Shown here: piece by piece, positions 1-8,466 of the stretch
Position numbering within the stretch: position 1 is the first letter of the stretch
Layout of the letters: each line of letters starts with the position of its first letter
Assembly (NCBI GenBank): GCA_964596165.1
Contig: CAZQTW010000027.1
Span: 1 to 64,000, forward strand
DNA length: 64,000 nt
Origin: CAYUQT01 sp964596165
GTDB taxonomy: Bacteria; Planctomycetota; Phycisphaerae; UBA1845; JAFGLZ01
Direction of reading: 5' to 3'
Notes under the pieces: generated by a model
The model's input: only the letters and a program-made list of their open reading frames with translations
Database searches by the model: none
What the model was told of the DNA's origin: nothing
Translations under genes and position numbers: made by a program

Positions 1-124
1 CTTCGACGACGCCCATGTACAACCGGCACAGTTCCTCCTCGGTCATGGCCGGTGCTGTCGAACCTATGGCATCGAGGCACGACAGCAGGAGCGTGATGCG
101 GATCGCGGGCTGGGACAACGTCAT
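1..124 (-). CDS. Partial CDS, N-terminal 41 residues, function unknown
   Basis: The reverse strand reads an open frame from an ATG at 124 to the left edge, beginning MTLSQPAIRITLLL and continuing through a TEEELCRLYMGVVE segment. A good Shine-Dalgarno (AGAAGGGAG) lies about 8 bases upstream of the ATG, which is the main reason to call it a gene. The first 25 residues are moderately hydrophobic and could be a signal segment, but too little is visible to name a family. The rest lies outside the window. The roughly 260 bases to the next gene on the other strand show no other coding signal. Confidence 0.45.
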   Translation of the reverse strand, partial: MTLSQPAIRITLLLSCLDAIGSTAPAMTEEELCRLYMGVVE

Positions 125-385
125 CGGCCTATCTCCCTTCTCTCACGGCATGCCGGCAGGTTGGAGAAGCTGGAATAGTAGCACCAAAGGCAGTGGATGG
201 AAATGCGGGTGACTGACCGGAGTTCCCTCTGGAATCGTTTCGTTCCGCATCTGATAATGAAGTAATCGGGGTCGGCAGAGCTTCGCGAAGCTCGATGGCC
301 GGCTTGGAGTCATCCGTCTTGCGGATGCGGGCATTTCGGTCGGCACGGTCCTCTCGTGCGGCATCTCAGGAAGGCAAGGGGTCCC

Positions 386-3300
386 ATGGGTCATCACCGA
401 ATCAGTGCTCCTGAACGCAATGCGGTTGATGCTCACGGACAACGCGCCCGGACGACAATCCGATTTCTCCGCGACAACGTGTTGATCGCGGCGCTCTACT
501 GGTCCGTCTCGCAGCTCAACATGATCTTTTTCAGCAGCTACGGCGTGCTGCCGATGCCGATTTGGCCGGCCGCCTCCATCGCCGTGGCGGTGGGACTCAT
601 GTTGGGATGGCGTGGCGCTCCGGGACTGGTCATCGGGACGATCCTGGCAAACGCCCTGGCGCTTGGGTCCTCGTGGCCCGTGGCGGCGGGTATTTCGGTG
701 ATGAATACCCTCGGTCCGTTGTTCGGCACGCGGCTGATCAAGCGATGGGCCACGAGTTACCCTCCGTTCGGCAGCATTCGGGACGCGGGTGTGTTCTTGG
801 TGTGTGGTGTCGTCCTCATACCCATGCTGACGGCCACCGGGGGAATAGCCAGCATCCTGGCAGGGGGGCGCATCGGGTGGGATACCGCACCCCTGGCCTG
901 GCTGCGATGGTGGATAGCCCACGCGAGCGGGACGCTGCTTTTCGCGCCTCTGCTGCTCTGTTGGGGCGTCCATCACAAACCCCTTCCCACACGGTCCGGT
1001 TTGGAGTTCCTCGGGGCTTCGTCAGCGGTGCTCATCGTGACGGCCCTGATCTTCTTTCTGGTTGACGGCACCAAGGTGCCGATTGGTGGAATCGCCTATG
1101 TGTTGATCATTCCGCTGATCTGGGTCACGGTTCGCTTCGAGATGCGGGAGGCGATGACGCTGTTTCCGTTAATGATGGCGATAGCCTTGGCGGCCACCGT
1201 CATGGGCTACGGACCGTTTCTCGGGAGAAGACTACCGCTCGTATCCGTGGGGGTGATGGTTGTCGTTTTCGGATTGACCGTCCTTCTGCTGGGGGCGTTG
1301 GCGGCCACGCGCAGACAGGCGGAGGAGGAGCACGGAAGGCTGGCATCCGTCGTTCACCACACCGCGGACTTGATCAATCTCGCCACGCTCGACGGCCGGA
1401 TGGTCTTTCTCAACCGCGCCGGCGGCGCGATGTTGGGAATTGAGCCGGCCGACGCCGCACGTCATCACATTCTCGAAGTGGTGGCGGAAGACGTAATGCC
1501 CGTGGTAAGAACCGGACTCCTGCCCGCGCTCAAGGAGGGTCGAACGTGGGAGGGCGACCTACGATACCGCAACCTTAAGACCGGTGAACTGACGGACGTC
1601 CACGCGATAACCTTCGCGATCAAGGACCCGATTGGCGGAGCGCCCCTATACCTCGCCAACGTGTCGCGCGACATCACGGAACGGAAACGGGCCGAGGAGG
1701 AACGAGCCCGACTGACGACCATCCTGGAGACCACGAATGACGTTGTTGCACTGGCCACTCCGGATGGCAGGTTGTCCTACTTGAACGCGGCGGGCCGACG
1801 GATGCTGGGGTTGGGCGAAGGGGAGGATCTCGCCGGATACGCCATCGAAGACGCCCATCGCCCGCAGGCGTATGACCTGATCAAGAACGTGGCAATACCG
1901 GCCGCTCTGGAGAAGGGCATCTGGCAGGGTGAGACCACGCTCCTGTCGCGCGACGGCCGCGAGATCCCCTGCTCGCAAATCATCATGGTCCACCGCTCCG
2001 CGAGCGGTGAGGTAAAGTATCTTTCCTCCATCATGCGCGACATCTCAGAGCGCAAACGAGCCGAGGAGGTCTTGCGACGCAGCGAGGAGAATTATCGAGG
2101 GATATTTGATGCCTCGAACGAGGCCATGTTCGTCCACGATCCTTCCGGGGCCATCGTTGATGTCAATCAGCGAATGTGTCGGATGTTCGGCGTAACGAGA
2201 GAGCAGGCTATCGGCCTCCAAGTCAACGACTTCAGCAGCGGTGAGTCGCCCTATTCCCAGGTCGAGGCGGTCGAATGGGTCAAGAAGGCATACGAGAAAG
2301 GACCGCAACTGTTCGAATGGCGATGCAGGCGCCGCAATGGCGAGCTCTTCTGGGGGGAAGTGGCTCTGTCCAGGTCCCGCATTGGAGGAGCGGACCGTGT
2401 GATTGCCGCCGTCCGAGACATCACCGAGCGCAAGCGGCTGGAGGACCAGTTGAGGCAAGCGCAGAAGATGGAGGCCGTGGGCCAGCTCGCCGGCGGTGTG
2501 GCGCATGACTTCAACAACCTGCTCCAAGCGATCAATGGTTACACCGACCTGGCGCTGCAAGAGATCGAGCCCGCCCACGCGGCGCGTCCGCTACTTGAGG
2601 AAGTGCTGAAGGCGGGCGATCGAGCGGCGAAACTGGTCGGTCAGTTGCTGGCCTTCAGCCGCCGACAAATCATTCGACCGGAACGTCTGGATGTGAACGA
2701 GGTGGTGGCCGGGCTTCTGAAGATGCTCGTGAGGGTACTCGGCGAGCATATCCGGATCAACTTCGTTCCCGACCATTCGCCGGGGATCATCCACGCCGAT
2801 CGCGGACAGATCGAACAGGTGCTGATGAACCTCAGCGTGAATGCCCGCGACGCCATGCCCCAAGGCGGAACGATAACCATCGAGACGTCACACACTCGGT
2901 TCGATGACGAATACTGCGGGGCCAACACCTGGGCCAAACCCGGTTCCTTCGTCGTCCTCAGCGTCTCGGATACCGGTTGCGGGATGGACGCCCAGATCCT
3001 GCCGCACATCTTCGATCCTTTCTTCACGACGAAGGAACTCGGTAAGGGCACGGGGCTCGGGCTGGCGACCGTGTACGGCATCGTCAAGCAGCATGACGGG
3101 ATGATTACCGTCTACAGTGAGCCGGGGCATGGCACGGTGTTCAAGGTCTACCTGCCCAAGGTCGAACGTTCGGCCGATCCGGCCGAGGCGGAAACGCCAG
3201 AGCCGTCCTTACACGGCACGGAGACCGTCTTGCTGGCCGAGGACGACGAATCCGTATCCCATCTGAGTCGCCGCGTCTTGGAGGCGGCCGGATACACCGT

Positions 3301-3586
3301 GCTGGTTGCCAAAGACGGGGAGGAGGCCCTTCGAATCGCGGCCGAGCGAGGGGAACAGGTGGCCCTGGCGGTGCTGGATATCGTCATGCCCCACCTGGGC
3401 GGACATGCGGTTCACATGAGGCTGAAGGAACGTTTTCCTCGGATGCGGTTTCTGTTCGCCAGCGGGTACAGCGCCGACATGGTTCAGACGGATTTCACCC
3501 TGAGAGAAGGCGTGGAGCTGATCCAGAAACCGTTCGACCCCAAAGGACTCCTGAGGAAGGTCAGACAGGTTTTGGATCGGACGTAG
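386..3586 (+). CDS. MASE1-domain hybrid sensor histidine kinase with three PAS domains and a receiver
   Basis: A membrane hybrid histidine kinase of 1066 residues. The ATG at 386 is preferred over one at 356 because AAGGCAAGGGG precedes it. Residues about 20-310 are strongly hydrophobic with many transmembrane segments, as in MASE1 sensors. Three PAS/PAC units follow, each ending in an (I/V)(S/T)RDI(T/S)ERKR-like motif, at roughly 320-440, 445-565 and 570-695. The dimerisation/phosphoacceptor helix has the GGVAHDFNNLL motif, with His as the phosphorylation site. The ATPase domain shows an N box (NLSVNARDAM), G1 (DTGCGM) and G2 (GKGTGLGLATVYGI). The C-terminal receiver has AEDDE acidic residues, the phosphoacceptor Asp in VLDIVMP and a QKPF lysine. 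HDFNN kinases with a C-terminal receiver usually signal by phosphorelay. No dedicated response regulator is adjacent, so it is an orphan; the ligand is unknown. Confidence 0.93.
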   Translation: MGHHRISAPERNAVDAHGQRARTTIRFLRDNVLIAALYWSVSQLNMIFFSSYGVLPMPIWPAASIAVAVGLMLGWRGAPGLVIGTILANALALGSSWPVAAGISVMNTLGPLFGTRLIKRWATSYPPFGSIRDAGVFLVCGVVLIPMLTATGGIASILAGGRIGWDTAPLAWLRWWIAHASGTLLFAPLLLCWGVHHKPLPTRSGLEFLGASSAVLIVTALIFFLVDGTKVPIGGIAYVLIIPLIWVTVRFEMREAMTLFPLMMAIALAATVMGYGPFLGRRLPLVSVGVMVVVFGLTVLLLGALAATRRQAEEEHGRLASVVHHTADLINLATLDGRMVFLNRAGGAMLGIEPADAARHHILEVVAEDVMPVVRTGLLPALKEGRTWEGDLRYRNLKTGELTDVHAITFAIKDPIGGAPLYLANVSRDITERKRAEEERARLTTILETTNDVVALATPDGRLSYLNAAGRRMLGLGEGEDLAGYAIEDAHRPQAYDLIKNVAIPAALEKGIWQGETTLLSRDGREIPCSQIIMVHRSASGEVKYLSSIMRDISERKRAEEVLRRSEENYRGIFDASNEAMFVHDPSGAIVDVNQRMCRMFGVTREQAIGLQVNDFSSGESPYSQVEAVEWVKKAYEKGPQLFEWRCRRRNGELFWGEVALSRSRIGGADRVIAAVRDITERKRLEDQLRQAQKMEAVGQLAGGVAHDFNNLLQAINGYTDLALQEIEPAHAARPLLEEVLKAGDRAAKLVGQLLAFSRRQIIRPERLDVNEVVAGLLKMLVRVLGEHIRINFVPDHSPGIIHADRGQIEQVLMNLSVNARDAMPQGGTITIETSHTRFDDEYCGANTWAKPGSFVVLSVSDTGCGMDAQILPHIFDPFFTTKELGKGTGLGLATVYGIVKQHDGMITVYSEPGHGTVFKVYLPKVERSADPAEAETPEPSLHGTETVLLAEDDESVSHLSRRVLEAAGYTVLVAKDGEEALRIAAERGEQVALAVLDIVMPHLGGHAVHMRLKERFPRMRFLFASGYSADMVQTDFTLREGVELIQKPFDPKGLLRKVRQVLDRT

Positions 3587-3727
3587 GACACCCGTCTGGC
3601 ACCGCGGACCCTGATGCCGTGCTATGCGCAGCGCGAGGCGTTGTCTTTCGATCGCGAGATTCGCGTGCGAGGCCTGTGTTCGTTAGGCTATGCGCAGTCG
3701 TCTCTTGGGCGAAGGAGGAGTTGCCGT

Positions 3728-4549
3728 ATGGATGAGCCGATAACACGGAGAGGCTTTCTGCGGAGCGCGGCGGGCGTTTGCGCCGCCACGGCCGCCTCGG
3801 CCGTCGAGAAGGAGACACCTTCGGGCCCGGACGTCCCGTTGGTCGATCTTCACGTCCACCTCGACAACAGCACGATTGATGCCGTAGTGGCGCTCGGCGC
3901 CCGGCGCGGGGTGAAATTCGGGATCGTCGAACACGCGGGCACCAAAGAGAACAAGTACCCCATCGTGCTCAGCAACGACGACGAGCTTCGTCGCTACCTG
4001 AGAATGCTGGACGGTAAACCGGTCTACAAGGGCATTCAGGCCGAGTGGACCGACTGGATGTCCTGCTTCTCGAAGGAGGCGCTGGCCGGCCTGGACTTCG
4101 TTCTCACCGATGCGTGGACGTTTCCCGACAGGAACGGCCGGCGGATGAAGCTCTGGGAGAAGGGCGCCGACCTGGGCAACGTAAAGACATTCGTGGATCG
4201 GTATGTCGATTGGCACGTTCGGATCATGGAGACCGAGCCGATCGACATCATGGCCAACCTCACGTGGTTGCCGGCTCCCCTGAGTGCCGATTATGACTCT
4301 CTGTGGACCGAGGCCCGGATGCGCAAGATCATCGACACGGCGGTAAAACGCCGGATCGCGCTGGAGATCAGCGCCTCGCTCCGTCTGCCGAAATTGCCGT
4401 TCCTCAGGCTGGCCAAGGCGGCCGGCGCGACGTTCGCCTTCGGCTCGAACGGTCGCTACCCCCATATGGGCAAGCTTGACTATGCCGTCCAGATGGCGAA
4501 GGAAATCGGCCTGACCCGCGCGGACATGTTCACTCCGCCCCGGACTTGA
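3728..4549 (+). CDS. Tat-exported PHP-like metal-dependent hydrolase
   Basis: 273 residues, with the start set at the ATG at 3728 because AAGGAGG lies 8 bases upstream. The N-terminus has a twin-arginine motif (ITRRGFLRSAAG) and an Ala-rich h-region, so export of a folded protein by Tat is likely. The mature protein opens with DLHVHLDNS, the first metal-binding motif of PHP/amidohydrolase-type phosphoesterases, followed by GIVEHAG, and ends with an FAFGSNGRYP segment that suits the last strand of a PHP barrel. Substrate is unknown; PHP proteins include histidinol-phosphatase-like and polymerase-associated phosphoesterases. It follows the histidine kinase by about 140 bases on the same strand, which is not enough to infer an operon. 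Confidence 0.75.
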   Translation: MDEPITRRGFLRSAAGVCAATAASAVEKETPSGPDVPLVDLHVHLDNSTIDAVVALGARRGVKFGIVEHAGTKENKYPIVLSNDDELRRYLRMLDGKPVYKGIQAEWTDWMSCFSKEALAGLDFVLTDAWTFPDRNGRRMKLWEKGADLGNVKTFVDRYVDWHVRIMETEPIDIMANLTWLPAPLSADYDSLWTEARMRKIIDTAVKRRIALEISASLRLPKLPFLRLAKAAGATFAFGSNGRYPHMGKLDYAVQMAKEIGLTRADMFTPPRT

Positions 4550-4737
4550 TGGCGGGAACGTTCAGTCGAATTCGTTCCATACCCCGGTCGACCTGTCCGC
4601 GAAACGCCGCAGTGCTCGGCGTCGGGTGGCGACTCGTGCCGAAGGGGGCAAGCCCGGCAGCGAGCCGCGGTTCCGCAGGGGCCCGGCCCTCTCATGCGAC
4701 TTACGGCCACGAACCATCGTGAAATGCGCTCGCGGTG

Positions 4738-5919
4738 TTACCGTTTCGTCGTGGCGGGAAGCGCTGTCGGCAGATACCGATCAAAGCCGGGTGTCTTGGC
4801 GATGCGGATGTCGTCGGGGGATCCCCCAATCCACAGGGCTTCGACGTCCTGCAGCGTGGTCGCGAGGCGCCGCCCCTCGTCGACACTCAGCACGCTGAAA
4901 GCCGTCGCCCAGGCGTCGGCCGTCAATCCGGTCGGGGCGATCACCGTGACGCTCGGCGATTGTTCCGCCGGTCGGCCCGTTCGCGGATCGACGATGTGTG
5001 AGTATCGCTTGCCGTCGATGACGATGAATCGCAACCGGTCTCCGGAGGTGGCCACCGCCCGATCGGTCAGGCTCAGATAGCCGAACACGCCTTCCTGAAA
5101 CGGGTGCTGAATGCCGATTCGCCAGGGCTTGCCCGTTTCAGACGTGCCGACGGCAAGTACATCGCCGCCCACCTCAATCAGACAGGACATTGCGCCGCTC
5201 TTTCGCATGGCCTCCGCGGCCAGGTCGAGCCCATAGCCCTTGGCGATTGCCCCCACGTCGATTTGCATCCCGTCGACGGTCAACGTTACCGAGCGGGTGG
5301 TCGAATCGAGCTTGACCTTCTCCCAGCCGACGCGAGCGAGCGTTCGGGCGATCGCATCCCGATCCGGAAGTGAATCCTGCCTGCCGGCCTCTTTCCAGAG
5401 TTGAACGATCGGCCGACACGTCACGTCGAAGGCCCCGCCGCACGCTTCCGATACCGCCATGGCTTGGCGAAGTACGTGAAAGGTCTCGGGCGAGACGGCC
5501 AAGGCCCGGCCGGCGGCCGTGGAATTCAGTCGGCCGATTTCGCTGTCGCCACGGTAGTCGCTCATCCGTCGGTTCACGTCGTCGAGCCGCGCATGGGCGG
5601 CGTCGATCGACGCCGTCGCGATCGCGCGGTTCCGGGCCACCGCCGTGACCGACGCCTGCGTCCCCATGACGGGCCACGACTGCGCAACGGCGACGAGTTC
5701 CGGAGGACGGTCACAACCGGCAAGGATCAGGATGGGCACCAAACAAGAGCCCGGCACGAGTTTTCGGCGAGACCGCGGACGATAAGGGCAAACGGGCGGA
5801 ACCGGACCGCCGGCCTCCACTCGACCGCCGGCCATGCCGGAGTATCGGCCCGGACGAGCGATCCGAGGACGGACCGGCTCAGAGGCAGACTGAAATGCCT
5901 TCTCGGACGCGTTCATCAT
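4738..5919 (-). CDS. apbE: FAD:protein FMN transferase (ApbE family)
   Basis: ApbE proteins attach FMN covalently to Thr of redox proteins such as Rnf, Nqr and FMN-binding domain proteins in the periplasm, using FAD. The sequence shows typical ApbE features: PVMGTQASVT near the start of the catalytic domain, DVGAIAKGYGLD, a GGDVLAVG segment, and the metal/FAD-binding C-terminal stretch HIVDPRTGRPA followed by LTADAWATAFSVL. An ILILAGC lipobox suggests a lipoprotein. However, the lipobox lies about 75 residues after the ATG at 5919, so the true start may be a later GTG. It begins about 35 bases downstream of the DoxX/TIM-barrel gene on the same strand, or overlaps its stop if a GTG at 5961 is used, so the two are probably cotranscribed. 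No obvious FMN-binding substrate domain is encoded in the window. Confidence 0.9.
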   Translation of the reverse strand: MMNASEKAFQSASEPVRPRIARPGRYSGMAGGRVEAGGPVPPVCPYRPRSRRKLVPGSCLVPILILAGCDRPPELVAVAQSWPVMGTQASVTAVARNRAIATASIDAAHARLDDVNRRMSDYRGDSEIGRLNSTAAGRALAVSPETFHVLRQAMAVSEACGGAFDVTCRPIVQLWKEAGRQDSLPDRDAIARTLARVGWEKVKLDSTTRSVTLTVDGMQIDVGAIAKGYGLDLAAEAMRKSGAMSCLIEVGGDVLAVGTSETGKPWRIGIQHPFQEGVFGYLSLTDRAVATSGDRLRFIVIDGKRYSHIVDPRTGRPAEQSPSVTVIAPTGLTADAWATAFSVLSVDEGRRLATTLQDVEALWIGGSPDDIRIAKTPGFDRYLPTALPATTKR

Positions 5920-5953
5920 GAGCCTTGGGCCGACTCCACAAAGGCCGATCCGA

Positions 5954-7495
5954 TCAGGCACGCCAGGGACGCGTGCGGCCCGTCACGTTGGCCAGCACGT
6001 TCGCGACGAGGTTGACATCGTCGACGATCTGGAAGTCGTACATCCCCACACAGATGAAGTCCGCGCCGTTGTTGAAGGCATAGCGGAAGCCGTCGTCCGG
6101 CGGGATCGCGCCGGCCGCCAGCACTTTGAAGGCGATCCAGGGCTGATTCAGCGTATTCATGAACGTGATCGTCTCTTCGGGTTCGTCGCAGAACCGGTTG
6201 TCGTTCGACTCCTCTTTGGGACGCGCGGACCAATACTTCAGGTGGTGCAACGTCTTGACCCAGAAATCGGGCTTGATCCCCTTGGCGACGCACGCCTTGA
6301 CGGTATCGATCTTGTGGGCGCCGATGCCGGCCGGCACGCCTTCCTTTCGGATCAGCTCGACCACCTCGCCGATCTCGCCCGCTTTTCCCTCGCGCGCCAT
6401 CGTGTCGGCCATGCCGCCGTGGACATAGCAGGCGCAGGCGCCGGCGTCGACGGAGATCTTGGGCGCCCCGCGCAGGTTATTCCAGATGCCGCAGTCGGAG
6501 ATGTACTGGATACGGCCGCCCGCTTCCTTCCAGTACTTGCCGATGATCCGTTGAAGCTGCGGGTTCGTCAGGATCGTGTTGAGGCCGCACCGCTCGCCCA
6601 AGCGCAAGGTCGCGATCACGCGTTCGTCCGTGTGATAGGCCTTGACCAGTTTGGAGACATAGACGAGATCCCTGGAGTGCGCCCAGCCGCCGATGAGATT
6701 TCCGCCCATGATCATGCGGCTGATCTTGAGGTTTCCGATGCGGCCGTAGGTCATCTTGCCCTTCAGGTCCGCCAGCTTGGCGAATTCGTGCACCTTCAGC
6801 GTGGGTGAGGTCATCGCCTGGACGCCGGCCTCCTTGAGCTGCTTTTCCTCGAGGCTGTCCCACGCGAGTTTTCGACTTACGGCATAACCGAACGCGCCGA
6901 GGACCGGCAGGCCGACGATGTCCCTCAGGACCGTCCGTCGACCGCAGTCGGCCCCCTCCGCCACGGGCTGCACCATGGGGGACCCGGTCCCGGTCGTTGT
7001 CCGGTCTCCCGTGCGCCGACGTCCGCGAATGGTACCGATCAGGTGATCCAGGCCGTAGGTCCTCGTGCCGGGCAAGACGACAAACGCCAGGAGTCCGACG
7101 AACTCGATCAGGTTCTTGTTGACGACCAGATAGCTCCCTTCGCCCATTACACCCTTCAGGCCGATGAACGGCGGATTGGAGATGTAGTACAGAAGAATGA
7201 GCAAGGCGCCGAAGAAAGCGGCGAGTCGCGTCACAATTCCCAAGACTAAGGCGAGCCCGATGAGCGTCAGCCCCCCCATGTTCAGCAGATCGATCGCTCG
7301 CAGGGCGCCCGGCGACTCGGCGATCCGACGGAAGAATCCGGCCAGAACCCAGGTCGAGTCGATAAGGTACCCCTCGGCGGTCCATCCGGTCGCCAGGATC
7401 TTGACGACGCCCTCATAGAGAAGATGCCATCCGATCACGATACGAAGGAGTGTCAAGATTCCCACGGGCCGATCCGGCGGACAGGAGCGGGGCAT
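5954..7495 (-). CDS. Fusion of a DoxX-like membrane domain with an exported TIM-barrel (aldo/keto-reductase-like) domain
   Basis: 513 residues. The ATG at 7495 is chosen over a TTG at 7522 because GGGAGGCAGAGGA precedes it. Residues about 10-150 form four hydrophobic helices with a DoxX-like pattern (LLRIVIGWHLLYEGVVK, GIVTRLAAFFGALLI). A Thr/Gly/Arg-rich linker follows, then a further hydrophobic segment and about 310 residues beginning GNLKISRMIMGGNLIGGWAHSRDL, the signature of aldo/keto-reductase-like TIM barrels. Later motifs (GIGAHKIDTV, KPDFWVKTLHH, LAAGAIPPDDGFRYAF, GADFICVGMYDFQIV) fit successive barrel strands. The barrel would sit outside the cytoplasmic membrane if the linker segment is a transmembrane helix; this is inferred. 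The apbE gene follows directly, hinting at a flavin or redox role. The substrate is unknown. Confidence 0.72.
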   Translation of the reverse strand: MPRSCPPDRPVGILTLLRIVIGWHLLYEGVVKILATGWTAEGYLIDSTWVLAGFFRRIAESPGALRAIDLLNMGGLTLIGLALVLGIVTRLAAFFGALLILLYYISNPPFIGLKGVMGEGSYLVVNKNLIEFVGLLAFVVLPGTRTYGLDHLIGTIRGRRRTGDRTTTGTGSPMVQPVAEGADCGRRTVLRDIVGLPVLGAFGYAVSRKLAWDSLEEKQLKEAGVQAMTSPTLKVHEFAKLADLKGKMTYGRIGNLKISRMIMGGNLIGGWAHSRDLVYVSKLVKAYHTDERVIATLRLGERCGLNTILTNPQLQRIIGKYWKEAGGRIQYISDCGIWNNLRGAPKISVDAGACACYVHGGMADTMAREGKAGEIGEVVELIRKEGVPAGIGAHKIDTVKACVAKGIKPDFWVKTLHHLKYWSARPKEESNDNRFCDEPEETITFMNTLNQPWIAFKVLAAGAIPPDDGFRYAFNNGADFICVGMYDFQIVDDVNLVANVLANVTGRTRPWRA

Positions 7496-7671
7496 TCCTC
7501 TGCCTCCCGAAGTGGTGGACAATCGGCGTGGTCACAGCGACCGACATCCCGAATGAATCGCGGCTTGCCGCACGAATAGATTATAGTGTCGCACCGTCTT
7601 CGGCAAAACCCGGTACCGACCGGGTCCGGCGCCGCAGGGACGATCCGGCGCGGACATACCCCATGAAGCCG

Positions 7672-8337
7672 TCATCCGTTCATTCCGGCTCTGTGCCAGG
7701 TAATCGTCTCGGTCCCGAACCGGAACCTGACGCGGAGCATTCCGAAGGGCTCGAATCCCTCTTTGCGCACGGCGCCGAGGGCGGCTGCTCGATCGGGTCG
7801 GACCTCAATGACGGCGTAGATGCCTCTAATCCCCTTGGCCGCCGCACGGCGCCGTACCTCCCGCCACCGACCCAGGTAGGCGCCGACGCCTCGGGCTTCC
7901 GGGACGAGGTAGGCGTTGCGCATCTCCCACATCCGGTCGCCGTCCGGCAGGTCGACGTGCTTTAGCAGCCCCTCCCGCGGCACGGCCCATATGGCCCCGA
8001 CGATCTTGTCGTCTCGACACGACACGATGCAAAGCGTTCCTGCGGCAAAGCGTCGGCGAAGAATGTCCTCGAGTCGTTCGGTGGTCGGGAGGTCAAATTC
8101 CCGCGGCCAGGTCGAGACGATCTGTGGGATGTCGGATTCGTCGGCAACGCGGCACGAAATGCCATGGATGGGTTCCAGGGGTGGTGCGTCCTTGTCCGCA
8201 TCGGTTACGGCATAGCGGAAGAGCATGTAGTGCGTGGTGTGGCCGAACAAGGCCCGCTTGAGTTGCCGCAACCGCGGAAACCACCGGCCGATTCGCCGGC
8301 GAAGCCCTCCATCCAGCTTGGATGCCCGGCGCGTCAC
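7672..8337 (-). CDS. GNAT-family N-acetyltransferase (copy 1)
   Basis: 221 residues, starting at a GTG at 8337 with AAGGAG 5-6 bases upstream. The first 45 residues are very basic and amphipathic (RRRIGRWFPRLRQLKRALFG), and the remainder has a GNAT fold pattern: a VADESDIPQIV start, an RDDKIVGAIW strand, and the acetyl-CoA-binding motif A region LVPEARGVGAYLGR followed by the AAAKGIRGIYAVIE and RPDRAAALGAVRKEGFEPFG strands. GNAT enzymes transfer an acyl group from CoA to an amine; the substrate here is not apparent. A clear paralogue with the same unusual basic N-terminus lies at 45540-46208. The gene stands alone, convergent with nothing nearby. Confidence 0.72.
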   Translation of the reverse strand: MTRRASKLDGGLRRRIGRWFPRLRQLKRALFGHTTHYMLFRYAVTDADKDAPPLEPIHGISCRVADESDIPQIVSTWPREFDLPTTERLEDILRRRFAAGTLCIVSCRDDKIVGAIWAVPREGLLKHVDLPDGDRMWEMRNAYLVPEARGVGAYLGRWREVRRRAAAKGIRGIYAVIEVRPDRAAALGAVRKEGFEPFGMLRVRFRFGTETITWHRAGMNG

Positions 8338-8466
8338 TCGTTCTCCTTCCGTACGACGCGGATTCTACCGCGCAGGCCTTGGCCTGTCGCACGGAATGGC
8401 CTAATCTACGGGCATGATCGAATCCGTAAAAGGAACGGGGAGTCGGAATTGCGGAAAGGCGATCTC

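Noticed and set aside
143..976. Reverse-strand open frame of 277 residues across the start of the histidine kinase
   Set aside because: It is Arg/Pro/Gln-rich low-complexity sequence on the strand opposite a clear membrane kinase and has no ribosome site; a high-GC shadow.
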